Assembly (NCBI GenBank): GCA_037444625.1 | Contig: JBBIMA010000017.1 | Coordinates: 3,800 to 67,799 of the forward strand | Reading direction: 5' to 3' | Length of the DNA: 64,000 nt | Source of the DNA: DTHT01 sp037444625 | GTDB lineage: Bacteria > Acidobacteriota > Terriglobia > Bryobacterales > Bryobacteraceae | Shown: positions 46,288 through 55,778 of the stretch, piece after piece | Position numbering within the stretch: position 1 is the first letter of the stretch | Layout of the letters: the number at the start of each line of letters is the position of its first letter | Translations under genes and position numbers: made by a program | The notes under the pieces: generated by a model | What the model was told of the DNA's origin: nothing | Databases searched by the model: none | What the model saw: only the letters and a program-made list of their open reading frames with translations

Positions 46288-48756
46288 TCATTCCGATCCC
46301 ACCGCAAAATACGCCGCCCAGTAGGCCGGGGCCGCACACCGGCCTCCCCGCGCCAGCATCTCCCGCTGAGCGTGCTGAAGCGCCGTCGCCACCGCCCGCC
46401 CCTCTCCGGGCCGGCAGCGCCCCAGCCGGCCGTAGAACGCCCGGAACAACTCCCCCTCCTCATCCGGCGTCGGCCAGAGGCTGGCGATCACGGCGCGCGC
46501 GCCGGCCGCCAGCCAGGCCCGCGTCAGACCCAGCAACCCCGCCCCGGGCAGGGCCGGACCACGCCCGGAGTTGCAGCCGCTCAGCACCACCAGAGCCGGC
46601 GCCGGCCGCAAGCTTCGAATCGTGGCCGCACCAAGCAGCTCCGGACGCCCCGCCGAGCCGAGACTGAGGGCGATCAGGGCATCCGACGGACGGTCACGGG
46701 CAGCCATCACGTGAGCCGCTAGGTGCAACACCGCGGGCCGCGCCGCCAGGGCCTCCCGCAGGCCTTGAAGCGAGGCCCTCGGTCCTTCCAGCAGCAACGG
46801 CGCAGGGGTCCGGTTCCAGTGGGCGGCCGCGGCGCGTATCTCGCGCCCGCTGCCCGGCAGGCGAGCCAGTTCCAGCTCAGCCTCCCGCGCCTCGGCCCCC
46901 AGCCTGGGCAGCAGGCCCCAGAACCCGCTCGCCCGCTCTCTTGCCGGGCCTCCCTCCCAGCGAACATCCGCACGGTTGTAAACTGCATCGCCCAGGCCCA
47001 CAAACCGGCCCCCCCAATCAAAGGTCCCGCCCCGCGCCACCCTCTGGGCTCCCGGCACCAGTTCGAGCGCCTGCCGTTGGATCAAATACACCGGCCGGTT
47101 CCCTCGGAAATCCGTCACCAGGGCCGCCAGCGGCAGCTCGAACAACACCCTGTCCAGCGCCAGCAACCACTGCCGCTTCCCTCGCACCTCCCGGCTCAGC
47201 CCGCCGAACAGCACCCCGTAAAGCTGCCGGCCCAGCTCCGCGGCCTCCCCGGCTCCGCTCCGGACCGCTCGCAGAAAGGCCCCCGAAAGCGCAGCGATCT
47301 GCCCAGGCGGCGCCAGTCGCGCCATCTCCAGCCGGCCCCGCGTCACCGCCCAGCGATACGCGGCAGACTCGCCCAGATAAAACCCCAGGAAGGCCTCCTC
47401 CGGCCCCAGCGCCGCTTGCGTTCGCCTCAGCAAGCGGCCCCCGCCGTCCCAGCGGAAGTTCGGCCCGACGCCTGTCTCCGAGCCGGCTTCCAGCTCGACC
47501 TCGGCCAGCCGCCGCCGCGCCGCGCGCAAGCGCGCTCTGCCCGCAGGGCTGTCCCGGACCAGCAGGGCCGCCTCCGCGGCGTGCAGTTCCGCCAGGGCCT
47601 CCCCGTAGGCGGCCGGCAGCGAGCCCGTCGCCGGATCGCCCCGCTCGAGCAGCGCCCGCAGCCCGGCCGCGCGGTTCTCTTCAGCCGCCTCGAACGCCTC
47701 CCGGGCGAGGTCCTTCCGGCCGGTGCGTTCCTGCCAGGCGGCCGCGGCCTCCACCAGGGCGCCGTACAACTGCTGAAGTCCGGCGTCCAGGCTCACGCGG
47801 AACGCCTCAGCCGGCAACGCTTCCAGGCGCCAGCGGCGCGCCTCGTCCACCGCCCGCCGAAAATCCGCCAGCCCTCGCTCGAACCGCCCCTGCCGCACAT
47901 GCAACCGGCCCCGCTCGTAATACAGCGCCCACAACGGCACCTGCGCGCCGGCGCGGCCCGCGCTCGCCAGAGCCTGGTCCATCAGCCGCACCGCCGAAGT
48001 CAGATCACCCTGCGCCGCCCGCAACAAGGCGAGATTCCGGTAGCTCAGGTAAAGCTCGGAGGCGCCCCCCAAGCGCCGCATGCGGAAGGCCTCCAGTAGA
48101 GCGACCTCGGCAGGTCCCAGCCGGCCGCGCCGCAGATGCTCGTAGCCTAACGTGTTCCAGGCCAGCGCCAGGGCGCGCTGATCACCCTGCTGAGCGCCCA
48201 GCTCGATGCTCTGGAGGAACAATGCCTCGGCCCCCGGCCAGTCTCCCTGACGCGCGCGCAGCGTCGCGGCCCGGACCAGCAACGGCACCGGGACGCGGCC
48301 GCTGCGCTCGGCCAGCTCGAGGGCTTCTTCGGCGGCCGCCTGCGCCGCGCCCAGCTCGCCCATCTGGGTGTACACGGTCGCCATGTTGGCCGACACCCCG
48401 GCCGCCGTCTCGTAATCCCTGATCTGTCGGGCTAGACGGCGGGCTTCCAGGTACGCCGCCATCGCCGCCCGGTATTGAAAACTCGCCTGCCGGCAGCCGC
48501 CCAGGTTGTTTAGCAGGCGGGCTTGCAACCGAAGGTCTCCCGCCTGCCTGGCGGCGGCCAGCGCGGCCGAGTACACTGCGGCTGCCTCCCCGTACCGGCC
48601 GGCTTGGAACAGGTGATTACCGCGCCAGACTTGCTCGCGCAGATGGGGCACAGGGAGGAGGCTCGGTTGCCGGGATACGCGGCAGCGCTGACTGCCTGCG
48701 CTCGGCAACAACAGGAGCGCGCAGCCTAAAGCGGCAAGAACGCCCTTCGCTCGCAT
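46288..48756 (-). CDS. Exported TPR-CHAT caspase-like protein
   Basis: 822 residues. A signal peptide (MRAKGVLAALGCALLLLPSA) is followed by tetratricopeptide repeats (about residues 40-370; LLNNLGGCRQASFQYRAAMA, ALAWNTLGYEHLRRGRLGPA, LAWNTLG-type units), then a C-terminal CHAT domain. The caspase-type dyad is visible: His in VLHLAAHVMAARDRP and Cys in VVLSGCNSGRGPALPGAGLL. CHAT proteases cut target proteins when activated; this one should act outside the cytoplasm. It leads an operon with a sigma/anti-sigma pair, which suggests a link between its activity and transcription. The target is unknown. Confidence 0.9.
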   Translation of the reverse strand: MRAKGVLAALGCALLLLPSAGSQRCRVSRQPSLLPVPHLREQVWRGNHLFQAGRYGEAAAVYSAALAAARQAGDLRLQARLLNNLGGCRQASFQYRAAMAAYLEARRLARQIRDYETAAGVSANMATVYTQMGELGAAQAAAEEALELAERSGRVPVPLLVRAATLRARQGDWPGAEALFLQSIELGAQQGDQRALALAWNTLGYEHLRRGRLGPAEVALLEAFRMRRLGGASELYLSYRNLALLRAAQGDLTSAVRLMDQALASAGRAGAQVPLWALYYERGRLHVRQGRFERGLADFRRAVDEARRWRLEALPAEAFRVSLDAGLQQLYGALVEAAAAWQERTGRKDLAREAFEAAEENRAAGLRALLERGDPATGSLPAAYGEALAELHAAEAALLVRDSPAGRARLRAARRRLAEVELEAGSETGVGPNFRWDGGGRLLRRTQAALGPEEAFLGFYLGESAAYRWAVTRGRLEMARLAPPGQIAALSGAFLRAVRSGAGEAAELGRQLYGVLFGGLSREVRGKRQWLLALDRVLFELPLAALVTDFRGNRPVYLIQRQALELVPGAQRVARGGTFDWGGRFVGLGDAVYNRADVRWEGGPARERASGFWGLLPRLGAEAREAELELARLPGSGREIRAAAAHWNRTPAPLLLEGPRASLQGLREALAARPAVLHLAAHVMAARDRPSDALIALSLGSAGRPELLGAATIRSLRPAPALVVLSGCNSGRGPALPGAGLLGLTRAWLAAGARAVIASLWPTPDEEGELFRAFYGRLGRCRPGEGRAVATALQHAQREMLARGGRCAAPAYWAAYFAVGSE

Positions 48757-48794
48757 GATCGTGGGGGAGGTTGGTGAACGCGAGGGCCGGCGTT

Positions 48795-48829
48795 CCCTGG
48801 GGGCACTCCGGGCGGAAATGCCCCCAAGG
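48795..48829 (-). promoter_or_regulatory. Stem-loop in the 5' untranslated region of the CHAT operon
   Basis: Arms of 11 bases pair at 10 positions (CCTTGGGGGCA and TGCCCCCAGGG on the mRNA strand) around a 13-base loop. It sits directly after the -10 element and 38 nt before the ATG, so it would be near the mRNA 5' end. It could stabilise the RNA or control translation. Confidence 0.4.
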
Positions 48830-48830
48830 A

Positions 48831-48836
48831 ATCATA
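48831..48836 (-). promoter_or_regulatory. Extended -10 promoter element of the CHAT operon
   Basis: On the minus strand TGGTATGAT is an extended -10 (TGN-TATGAT). A TTGACG lies 11 bases upstream, too near to serve as -35. The rest of the 520-base gap (48837-49182) holds no recognisable gene. Confidence 0.4.
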
Positions 48837-49182
48837 CCAGAATTGGCCGTCAATTTGGCAACCCTTTTCTAAGGTTTTTGACCGTTCCCGTGCGACCCGC
48901 GGCGCACGAACCCTTCCGATTGAAGGCTTTTCATGAAGCTTACGCAACCGGCGGGAGAATGATGATGATGGGTTCAGGATCCATCCTTTCCACCTCGTTT
49001 CCCAGCCCGGTGGCCTGCGCCCGGCAGGCCGGAGCGCGCGGCCGCCGGCTGATTCTCTGGCCTGAGACTACGGCCTGCCGGGCAGTCAAGGATCGGATGA
49101 ATCCCTTAAAGGATTTAGGTTTCGTAGGATAATTACCCGGCCGGCGAGTGAACCGGCCGCCCCCAATCAGGCGGGATCGGGT
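48837..49182. other. Intergenic region, nothing recognised
   Basis: About 350 bases between the CHAT promoter and the hairpin after the Oar-like receptor gene. Short ORFs are present but lack homology and ribosome-binding sites. A minor inverted repeat (GGCCGG...CCGGCC) lies at 49141-49158. Confidence 0.5.
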
Positions 49183-49213
49183 CGGCTCCGGACCCGGGGC
49201 AGGTCCGGAGCCG
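49183..49213 (-). terminator. Hairpin downstream of the Oar-like receptor gene
   Basis: Perfect 12-bp arms (CGGCTCCGGACC / GGTCCGGAGCCG) around 7 bases, 64 nt past the stop of the receptor gene on the minus strand. No T run follows, so termination is likely but not certain. Confidence 0.5.
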
Positions 49214-49276
49214 CCGGGCAGGCGCCCGCCCGGCGCGCGACCGGCTCAGGCGCGCCGGGCAGGCAGGGGGTCGAAA

Positions 49277-52200
49277 CTACCAGTTCAGGTGCATCACCAG
49301 CTTGATGAACCGGGGCAGATTGCGCTGCGTCGGGTGCAGGCGGGCGAACGCCGGGTTGGTCACGTCCACCGAAGCCAGGTCGCTGAACCAGGGATGGTTC
49401 ATCATGTTCACCATCTCGAAGCGGAATTGCAGCTTGAGATTCTCCTTCAAGGGGAAATACTTGGAAAGCGAGGTATCCCAGTTCTGGTAACCGGGCCGCC
49501 GCACGTCGCTGAACAGATATGGGAACGTGCGGAATTCATAGGTCAAATTGGGCGGCGTGACCTTTCTGCCGGTGGCCGGATCGTCCCACAGCGACGTGTT
49601 GAACCACTGGGTGCGCGACGGATTGGACAACTTGGCGCTGCCCGGGCGCACCTGCGGCGCATTGGGATAATCCGCCACCCAGCCGCTCTGGTAAGTCACG
49701 TCGTAATTGATCTGCCAGCCGCCGATGAGGTGATTGAGGATCGGGTGCACGTCGGACCCGAAGCGCCGCCCGCGGCCGAAAGGCAATTCGTAAATACCCA
49801 CCACCACGAACTTCTGCGGGGCGTCTATGTTCTGGTCCGATTCCTTCACCAGGCGAGTGTTCTCCCAGTTAGCCAGCACGAAATCCTGCGAGTTCAGCAC
49901 GCGAATCTGGCGCAGATTCTTGCCCACGTTGTAGCTGGACAGGAAGCTCAGCCCGTGGGAGAGCCGCTTGGTCACCTTGACGGCCATGCCGTGATAGCGA
50001 TTGCGGCCCAGGGGCACGCTGCTGATGGAGATGCCGGAGTACTGGGGATAGGCCCGCCAGAGGATCTGGCGCTGAATGGTGGCGCCGTTCAGGGCGGCGT
50101 TGGCCGGAATCAAGCCGGCCATGGGGTTGGGCACCTGCCCCGTGTAGTAGGCGGTGTCAATCGCGCCCGTCGCCGTGCGCCGGCCCATCTCGTTGGCCGG
50201 GATGTAGTTCAGCCCGAAGCCCAGCGAGACCCGGCGGGTGGCGTTGCCGCTGTAGCCCAGCTCTAGCAGGATGCCGCCCGGCAGTTCGCGCTGGATGTCG
50301 AAGGAGTACTGTTGGCTGTAAGGCAAGCCCCGGTTGCGCATGTAGGCCGTCACGCCCTCCCCCAGGAAGCTGGCGGCGCCCTGGCTGGAGCCGATCGGGT
50401 CGAGCAGCTTGCCTCCCAGGGTGACGTAGGGATTGGCGGTCTTCAGGCCGGCGACCGGGCGCAGGCCGTCGGTCGAGACCACGGCGGTGGTTGTGCGGCT
50501 GAAGCCCGCGGTCGAACCCAGCGTGTCGTCGCCGAGGTAGTAGAGGCCGTAGCCGCCGCGCAGCACGAGCTTGTCGCTGAGCCGATAGGCCACGCCCACG
50601 CGCGGCTGCCAGTTATTCTTGTCGGCATCCAGCAGGGTGCGCGGCTGGCCGTCCACGCCCGCAAAGCGTACCTGCCCCTTCAGGTCCAGGCCTTTCACCC
50701 GGGCGGCGATCGGGCTGGGGGCGTTCAGGTCCACGCCGTTGACCTGCCGGTTGAAGCGCTCCATGTTCCCGGTCTCGGTATCCCAGCGCAGGCCGACGTT
50801 CAAGCTCAGGCGCGAAGTGACCTTCCAGTCGTCCTGGATGAACCCGGCGTAGTAGAAATGCCGGTAGGCCGGGTCAATGTTCTTCTCCACGCGCGCCGAG
50901 CTGGGCAAGCCGAGCAGCATGGTCGCCAAGCTGTTGCCCGAGACGGCGTCGGCCCGCTGGGCGTTGGCCTGCGTCCAGTTCTTGCCGAAATACCAGTAGC
51001 CGGAGGGATAGCCGCGGCCGGAGTTGTTCTGGTTGTATTGCCGCACCTCCGCGCCGAATTTCAGGAAGTGCCGGCCCAGCACCTTGTTGAAATTAGGTTG
51101 CAAGCTGTAAGTGTCGCGGGTGCCGGGCCCGAAGGCATTCGAACCGACCGATTGGTAGCCTTCCAGGTCGAAGCGCGGGAACTGATACCTGGTGAACTGC
51201 GCCACCAGGGCCGGGTCAATCCCGAGCTGTTTGGGATCGTAACCGGCGCCGATCGAGCTGCCCCCCGCGTCCTCCCAGCGGGTCAGCCCGAACCGGAAGT
51301 CGAAGGTCATGCTGGGAGAAAGCGTCGAGGTCCAGTTCATCATGATGTTGCGCCCGTTGCGCAGCAAGGGAGCGTTGCCGGTGGGCTCGGCCGGGTTGTC
51401 CAGGCCGAACACGATGGCCCGAAATTCCTGGAACGGGTTCTCGCCGTAACGGAAGAAGACGTTGTTGCTGGAGTTGACGACGAAATCGGTGCGGCCGACG
51501 AACTGATCGAAGCTGGCGATCCAGCGCGAGGGATAGGGGTAGTTGTTGATGCGCGCCGGTCCGTCCCCGGGCGCTGAGGGAGGAGGATAGTAGGAAAGCA
51601 CCTTCTGGGCCACCGGATCAATCTGGGCGGCCGGGATCCGGTTGCCCGGGAAGGGCGTGCGCGTGCCGTCGGCGCGGGTCGTCCAGGGATCGTAAATGAG
51701 CACCTGCTGGCCGGCCGCGTTGAACAGTTGGCTGAAATCCCCGCCGCGGATCTCCATGATCGGGAAAGTCTTCACGTCGGGATCCGCCGAGCGCTGCCGC
51801 ATGCTTTCCCAAGAAAGCATAAAGAAGGCCCGGTTGCGCCCATCCACCAGCTTCGGGATGTAGTAAGGACCGGAAACCATCGCGCCGAACTGGTTGATGT
51901 GATTGGGCGGTTTGCGGCCCTTCGGGTAAAAGACTCCGGCAATGGTCTGAGGCTGGTTCAGCTCGCTCTGATTGGCGTTCAGCTTGTCGTTCTGGAAGTA
52001 CTCGAAGGCGGTGCCGTGAAACTCGTTGGTGCCTCCCTTGGTGACGATGGTGATGACGCCGCCCCCGGTCCGGCCGTACTGCGCGTCGTAGGTATTGGCC
52101 TGGACCTTGAACTCCTGCACGGACTCGGTGGTGGGCACCGCGATCACCGTGTATTCGGCCCGCACGTTGCTGATGCCGTCCAGCAGCACCTCGTTGGTCT

Positions 52201-52762
52201 TCTCGCGCCCGCCGTTGATGGAAATGCCGGAAGTGCCGGCAATATCGAAGGAGCGCAAGTAACGCCAGGAGCCGCTCTTGACGACCCCGGCGGCCGCCCA
52301 GGCGATCTGGAAGGGATTGCGCCCCTGGGTGGGCACGTGGGCGATGATCTCCTGGGCCAGCACCTGCGCCCGGGTGGCGGTCTCGGTCTGAAGTTGCGAG
52401 ACCGAGGCGCTCACCGTGACGCTCTCGGTGAGCTGGCCGATCTCCAGTTGCACGTCCAAACGCAACCGGTCCAAGGCCTGTAGCAGGATGTTCTCCCGCA
52501 CGAACTTCTTGAAGCCGCTCTGTTCGACCGTCAAGCGATAGGCGCCCGGGGCCAGGAAGGGCGTGACGTAGTTGCCCGACTCGTTGGTCTTGGCGGTCAC
52601 GCTGACGTTCTGGGCGATGTTAGTGACCGTGACGGTAGCCCCGGCCACGGGGGCGCCGCTGGGGTCGGTAACGATGCCGGTGATGGAGGCCCGGACTTCC
52701 TGGGCCCAAGCCAGCCCGGCCGAGACTGCAATCAGGCAGAGACCTCTAATGAGGGGCCCCAT
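49277..52762 (-). CDS. Oar-like TonB-dependent receptor with carboxypeptidase-regulatory domain
   Basis: 1161 residues. A signal peptide (MGPLIRGLCLIAVSAGLAWA) is followed by a carboxypeptidase-regulatory-like domain (about residues 25-100: ITGIVTDPSGAPVAGATVTV, YVTPFLAPGAYRLTVEQSGF), a plug domain (ALDRLRLDVQLEIGQLTESV; GISINGGREKTNEVLLDGIS) and a long outer-membrane barrel (SRLSLNVGLRWDTETGNMER, VGVAYRLSDKLVLRGGYGLY, ending FIKLVMHLNW). Such proteins are greatly expanded in Acidobacteriota and are thought to import or secrete large substrates with TonB energy. The ATG has AAAGGAG upstream. Confidence 0.93.
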   Translation of the reverse strand: MGPLIRGLCLIAVSAGLAWAQEVRASITGIVTDPSGAPVAGATVTVTNIAQNVSVTAKTNESGNYVTPFLAPGAYRLTVEQSGFKKFVRENILLQALDRLRLDVQLEIGQLTESVTVSASVSQLQTETATRAQVLAQEIIAHVPTQGRNPFQIAWAAAGVVKSGSWRYLRSFDIAGTSGISINGGREKTNEVLLDGISNVRAEYTVIAVPTTESVQEFKVQANTYDAQYGRTGGGVITIVTKGGTNEFHGTAFEYFQNDKLNANQSELNQPQTIAGVFYPKGRKPPNHINQFGAMVSGPYYIPKLVDGRNRAFFMLSWESMRQRSADPDVKTFPIMEIRGGDFSQLFNAAGQQVLIYDPWTTRADGTRTPFPGNRIPAAQIDPVAQKVLSYYPPPSAPGDGPARINNYPYPSRWIASFDQFVGRTDFVVNSSNNVFFRYGENPFQEFRAIVFGLDNPAEPTGNAPLLRNGRNIMMNWTSTLSPSMTFDFRFGLTRWEDAGGSSIGAGYDPKQLGIDPALVAQFTRYQFPRFDLEGYQSVGSNAFGPGTRDTYSLQPNFNKVLGRHFLKFGAEVRQYNQNNSGRGYPSGYWYFGKNWTQANAQRADAVSGNSLATMLLGLPSSARVEKNIDPAYRHFYYAGFIQDDWKVTSRLSLNVGLRWDTETGNMERFNRQVNGVDLNAPSPIAARVKGLDLKGQVRFAGVDGQPRTLLDADKNNWQPRVGVAYRLSDKLVLRGGYGLYYLGDDTLGSTAGFSRTTTAVVSTDGLRPVAGLKTANPYVTLGGKLLDPIGSSQGAASFLGEGVTAYMRNRGLPYSQQYSFDIQRELPGGILLELGYSGNATRRVSLGFGLNYIPANEMGRRTATGAIDTAYYTGQVPNPMAGLIPANAALNGATIQRQILWRAYPQYSGISISSVPLGRNRYHGMAVKVTKRLSHGLSFLSSYNVGKNLRQIRVLNSQDFVLANWENTRLVKESDQNIDAPQKFVVVGIYELPFGRGRRFGSDVHPILNHLIGGWQINYDVTYQSGWVADYPNAPQVRPGSAKLSNPSRTQWFNTSLWDDPATGRKVTPPNLTYEFRTFPYLFSDVRRPGYQNWDTSLSKYFPLKENLKLQFRFEMVNMMNHPWFSDLASVDVTNPAFARLHPTQRNLPRFIKLVMHLNW

Positions 52763-52857
52763 TTGCCAACTCCTTTCCCGAGAAATGGTCCGGGAGTCCC
52801 CTGAGGAAACCCGGCCGCCTCAGTATACACCTGTACGCCCCGCGCCGCAAGCACCCC

Positions 52858-53940
52858 TCAGCCCAGCTTCACGATCCGGTGTTGCTCGGCCGAGGCCCGC
52901 GCCAGCAGCACGATCCGATTCACCCGCACAATGTCCGCCAGGGTCAAGCCCGGCGCTTTGCCCAAGTACACCGACTCGAGAAAATCCACAAACAGCGAGC
53001 GCTCCGCCGGCAGCTTCTCCAACACCCGCGGCTTGCTGCTCTCCGACATCACCGTCACCCCCGTCGCCGCCTGATACTCGGCGATCCCCTTGGAACCCGC
53101 CAGCCGCAGCCGGTCGTCGCCGTGCGTGGGAGCGGTCCGGGGACGCAGGTAATCCATGCGCAGCATGCCCGCCCCTCCGTTGTCCAGCCGGAACAGGGTG
53201 CCGGTCACGGTCTCCATCTCGCCCAGATCCGGCGGGCCGAACACCGTCTGGAACGACACCGCCTCGGTGAACTCCCGCCCGCTCGCCCAGCGCATCAGAT
53301 CCACCATGTGAATGCCGATCCAGGGAATCGTGCCCCCGTAGGTCCGGCGCCGACGATACCAGGCGGCGCGCTCCCCCAGCTTGTAGGACTTCTGGGCCGC
53401 TATCTGAGCCACCTCGCCGATCTCGCCCGAATCCACCACCTGCTTGAGCGCCAAATACGGCGGGGAAAACCGCATCGGCAGCAGCATGCTCAGCCGCACC
53501 GGGCGGCGCTGCAAAGCCCGCTCGATGCGCTCCAGCTCCTCCAGCTCGATGGCCAGCGGCTTTTCGGCCACTACGTGCAGGCCCCGTTCGACGGCGGCCA
53601 GAATGCGTTCGGCCCGCCCGCCATTGGGGCCGCACACCGCCGCCACGTCGAGCTGCTCGCGCTCCAACAGCCGCCGGTAGTCGGTATAGGTGCGGGCGGA
53701 TTTCAAGCGAGGATTGCGGGTCACCGCCGCCAAGGCCTTCTCGTCAGGGTCCGCCACCGCCGCCACCTCCACCTCGGGCAGCCGGGGCAGCGGGCGCAGG
53801 ATCTCAGCCGTGTGGCCCTCCAGTCCGATCAGGGCCACGCGGATCGGGCGGCCGAAACGGACCGTCTCTGCGGGCTGCTGGGCGGCCAGCCCGGCGCCGC
53901 CGGCCAGCAGCGTGCGGCGTGAGAAACTCCCGGCGCTCAT
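52858..53940 (-). CDS. Secreted Gfo/Idh/MocA-family oxidoreductase (second copy)
   Basis: 360 residues. Twin-arginine leader MSAGSFSRRTLLAGGAGLAA, then the nucleotide-binding fold (RVALIGLEGHTAEILRPLPR; the usual GxGxxG is altered to GLEGHT) and the EKPLAIELEELERIE motif with the family lysine. The altered glycine motif may mean weaker or different cofactor binding. The protein differs from the copy at 2.3-3.4 kb throughout and is not a recent duplicate. Substrate unknown. Confidence 0.87.
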   Translation of the reverse strand: MSAGSFSRRTLLAGGAGLAAQQPAETVRFGRPIRVALIGLEGHTAEILRPLPRLPEVEVAAVADPDEKALAAVTRNPRLKSARTYTDYRRLLEREQLDVAAVCGPNGGRAERILAAVERGLHVVAEKPLAIELEELERIERALQRRPVRLSMLLPMRFSPPYLALKQVVDSGEIGEVAQIAAQKSYKLGERAAWYRRRRTYGGTIPWIGIHMVDLMRWASGREFTEAVSFQTVFGPPDLGEMETVTGTLFRLDNGGAGMLRMDYLRPRTAPTHGDDRLRLAGSKGIAEYQAATGVTVMSESSKPRVLEKLPAERSLFVDFLESVYLGKAPGLTLADIVRVNRIVLLARASAEQHRIVKLG

Positions 53941-54040
53941 GCTGCGATTGTGCCACGGAACTCACCCGGCCGCTTGGGGAGGCCTGCCGGCCGTCCGCCG
54001 GCAGGCGCCGATGGGGATCAGCCCGGGGAGGCCGGCCGGC

Positions 54041-54346
54041 TCACGCGCCCCGCCGGCCGTCCGCTTCCAGATAGAACGCCACCATGCGCCGGCTCAACTC
54101 CGAGGCCGCAATGGAGTAGCCGCCGGAAGCCACCAGCCGGCCAAGCTGCTCCAGACGTTCCGGGTCCGGGCCGGCCCCTAACAGGATCTGCGACAGCCGC
54201 GACAAGGAGACCGAATCCGAGAATCCTTCACTGCGCGCGCGATCGGCCTCGGCGGACTTCTCCGCCTGCCCGGAGCCTTGGGCCGACCGGACCAGAGCGG
54301 GATAGAGCTCCTCGATGCGCATGGCTCGGTCTACGCCAATCCTCAT
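54041..54346 (-). CDS. flgM: Anti-sigma-28 factor FlgM
   Basis: 101 residues; an internal ATG at 54322 (MRIEELYPALVR) would give 93. The C-terminal half has the FlgM pattern for binding sigma-28 (FSDSVSLSRLSQILLGAG, LVASGGYSIAASELSRRMVA). It blocks FliA until the hook-basal body is built and FlgM is exported. Last gene of the leftward flagellar run, 4 nt after flgJ. Confidence 0.83.
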   Translation of the reverse strand: MRIGVDRAMRIEELYPALVRSAQGSGQAEKSAEADRARSEGFSDSVSLSRLSQILLGAGPDPERLEQLGRLVASGGYSIAASELSRRMVAFYLEADGRRGA

Positions 54347-54350
54347 GCTC

Positions 54351-54671
54351 TTATCGGCCCGCCGAGAACGGGCTTTTAGCGGCGGCGTCTTCGGCGGCCG
54401 CAGGAGGGCGCTCCAAACCCTCCAGGATCAGCCCGGCCAGCCCGAGACCTCCTTGAGCAGCCAGCACCTCCGCCAGGTGTTCTTCGGCGATCTCCAGCAT
54501 CGAGGCGGAAGTCTGGTCCTCGCCCGTGCCCATCCAGCCCCGCTCTTCCCGCATGGCCTTCAAGAGCTGGGCCAGCAGCAGGGCCTCGAACTGGCCGGCC
54601 GCTTCGCGCAGGCGCTGCGGGTCGGACTCGGGCGCCGCGGCCCGCCCCCCGCCGGCGACGGCTGAGATCAT
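54351..54671 (-). CDS. flgJ: Rod-binding protein FlgJ (N-terminal domain only)
   Basis: 106 residues. The FlgJ rod-binding domain is complete (LREAAGQFEALLLAQLLKAM, EERGWMGTGEDQTSASMLEI), but the C-terminal muramidase of gamma-proteobacterial FlgJ is missing; many bacteria carry only this short form and use a separate lytic enzyme. Its ATG overlaps the flgI stop by one base. Confidence 0.88.
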   Translation of the reverse strand: MISAVAGGGRAAAPESDPQRLREAAGQFEALLLAQLLKAMREERGWMGTGEDQTSASMLEIAEEHLAEVLAAQGGLGLAGLILEGLERPPAAAEDAAAKSPFSAGR

Positions 54672-55765
54672 CAGATCACCTCCAGCTCGGCCTCCAGCGC
54701 CCCGGCCGCCCGCAGGTTCTGGAGGATCGCGATGATGTCGCGCGGCGTGGATCCGATCGCGCTGAGCGCGCGCACCAGCTCCTCGACGGTGGCGCCCTGC
54801 TTGAGCACCACGTTGCGCGCCTTGTCCTCTTTGACGCCCACGCCCACTTGCGGCACCACTTGGGTCGTCCCACCAGACAGCGGCGCCGGCTGCGAGACGG
54901 CGAAGCCGGTCTGGATCTCGACCGTCAGCGAGCCGTGCATCACGGCCACCGGCGAGATGCGCACCTCCTTGCCCATCACGATGGTGCCCGTGCGCTCGTT
55001 GACCACCACTTTGGCCGGACGGTCGGCCTCCACCGTCAGGCTCTCCATCTCGGCCAGGAAATCCGCCGGCCGCTCGGAGTAAAGCGGCGGCGCCTCGACC
55101 GCGACGACGGCGGAGTTCTCCGCCCGGGCCACCGCCGCGCCCCCGGCGGCGAACTTCCGGTTGATCGCCTCGGCAATGCGAACCGCGGTGGTGAAATCGG
55201 CCTGGCGAAGCTGGAGTCGCAGTTTCGAACCGGGCGGCGGCGTGGGGGCCGGCCGTTCGATGAGGGCCCCGCCGGGCACCCTGCCGGTGGTGGGATGGTT
55301 CACGGTCTGCTGCGTGCCCAAGCCGCCCGCCACGAAGCCCCCCGTGACCACCGGCCCTTGCGCCAGCGCGTAAACCTGGCCGTCCGGGCCGCGCAGGCTG
55401 GTCAGCAACAGCAAGCCGCCCTGGAGGTTGGTGGCGTCGCCCACCGCCGCCACCGTCACGTCCATGCGCATGCCGGGCTGCGCGTAGGCCGGTAGATTCG
55501 CCGTCACCATCACCGCCGCCACGTTGTTCACCCGGATGGCGCTGGGAGGCACCGAGACGCCCATCCGCTCGAGCAGGTTCGTCAGGCTCTGGGCCGAAAA
55601 CACCGTCTGCCGCCGATCCCCCGTGCCCGCCAAGCCCACCACCAGCCCGTAGCCCAGCAACTGATTGTCGCGCGCTCCCTCGATGGAGACCAGCTCCTTG
55701 AGGCGTGCGCCGCCTTCCAGCGCCATCGCCATCGCCAACCCGAGCGCCGGCCCGCGCAGCTTCAT
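54671..55765 (-). CDS. flgI: Flagellar P-ring protein FlgI
   Basis: 364 residues. A signal-like start (KLRGPALGLAMAMALEGGA), then RLKELVSIEGARDNQLLGYG, NLLERMGVSVPPSAIRVNNV, AVMVTANLPAYAQPGMRMDV and IVMGKEVRISPVAVMHGSLT, all typical FlgI blocks. It forms the periplasmic P-ring bearing around the rod. Ends directly at the flgJ start. Confidence 0.97.
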   Translation of the reverse strand: MKLRGPALGLAMAMALEGGARLKELVSIEGARDNQLLGYGLVVGLAGTGDRRQTVFSAQSLTNLLERMGVSVPPSAIRVNNVAAVMVTANLPAYAQPGMRMDVTVAAVGDATNLQGGLLLLTSLRGPDGQVYALAQGPVVTGGFVAGGLGTQQTVNHPTTGRVPGGALIERPAPTPPPGSKLRLQLRQADFTTAVRIAEAINRKFAAGGAAVARAENSAVVAVEAPPLYSERPADFLAEMESLTVEADRPAKVVVNERTGTIVMGKEVRISPVAVMHGSLTVEIQTGFAVSQPAPLSGGTTQVVPQVGVGVKEDKARNVVLKQGATVEELVRALSAIGSTPRDIIAILQNLRAAGALEAELEVI

Positions 55766-55778
55766 CCGCCCTCCCCGA

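Noticed and set aside
46299..48422. Plus-strand frames of 458 and 493 codons inside the CHAT gene
   Set aside because: Pro/Arg/Gln-rich shadows of the TPR-CHAT gene, without any family pattern.
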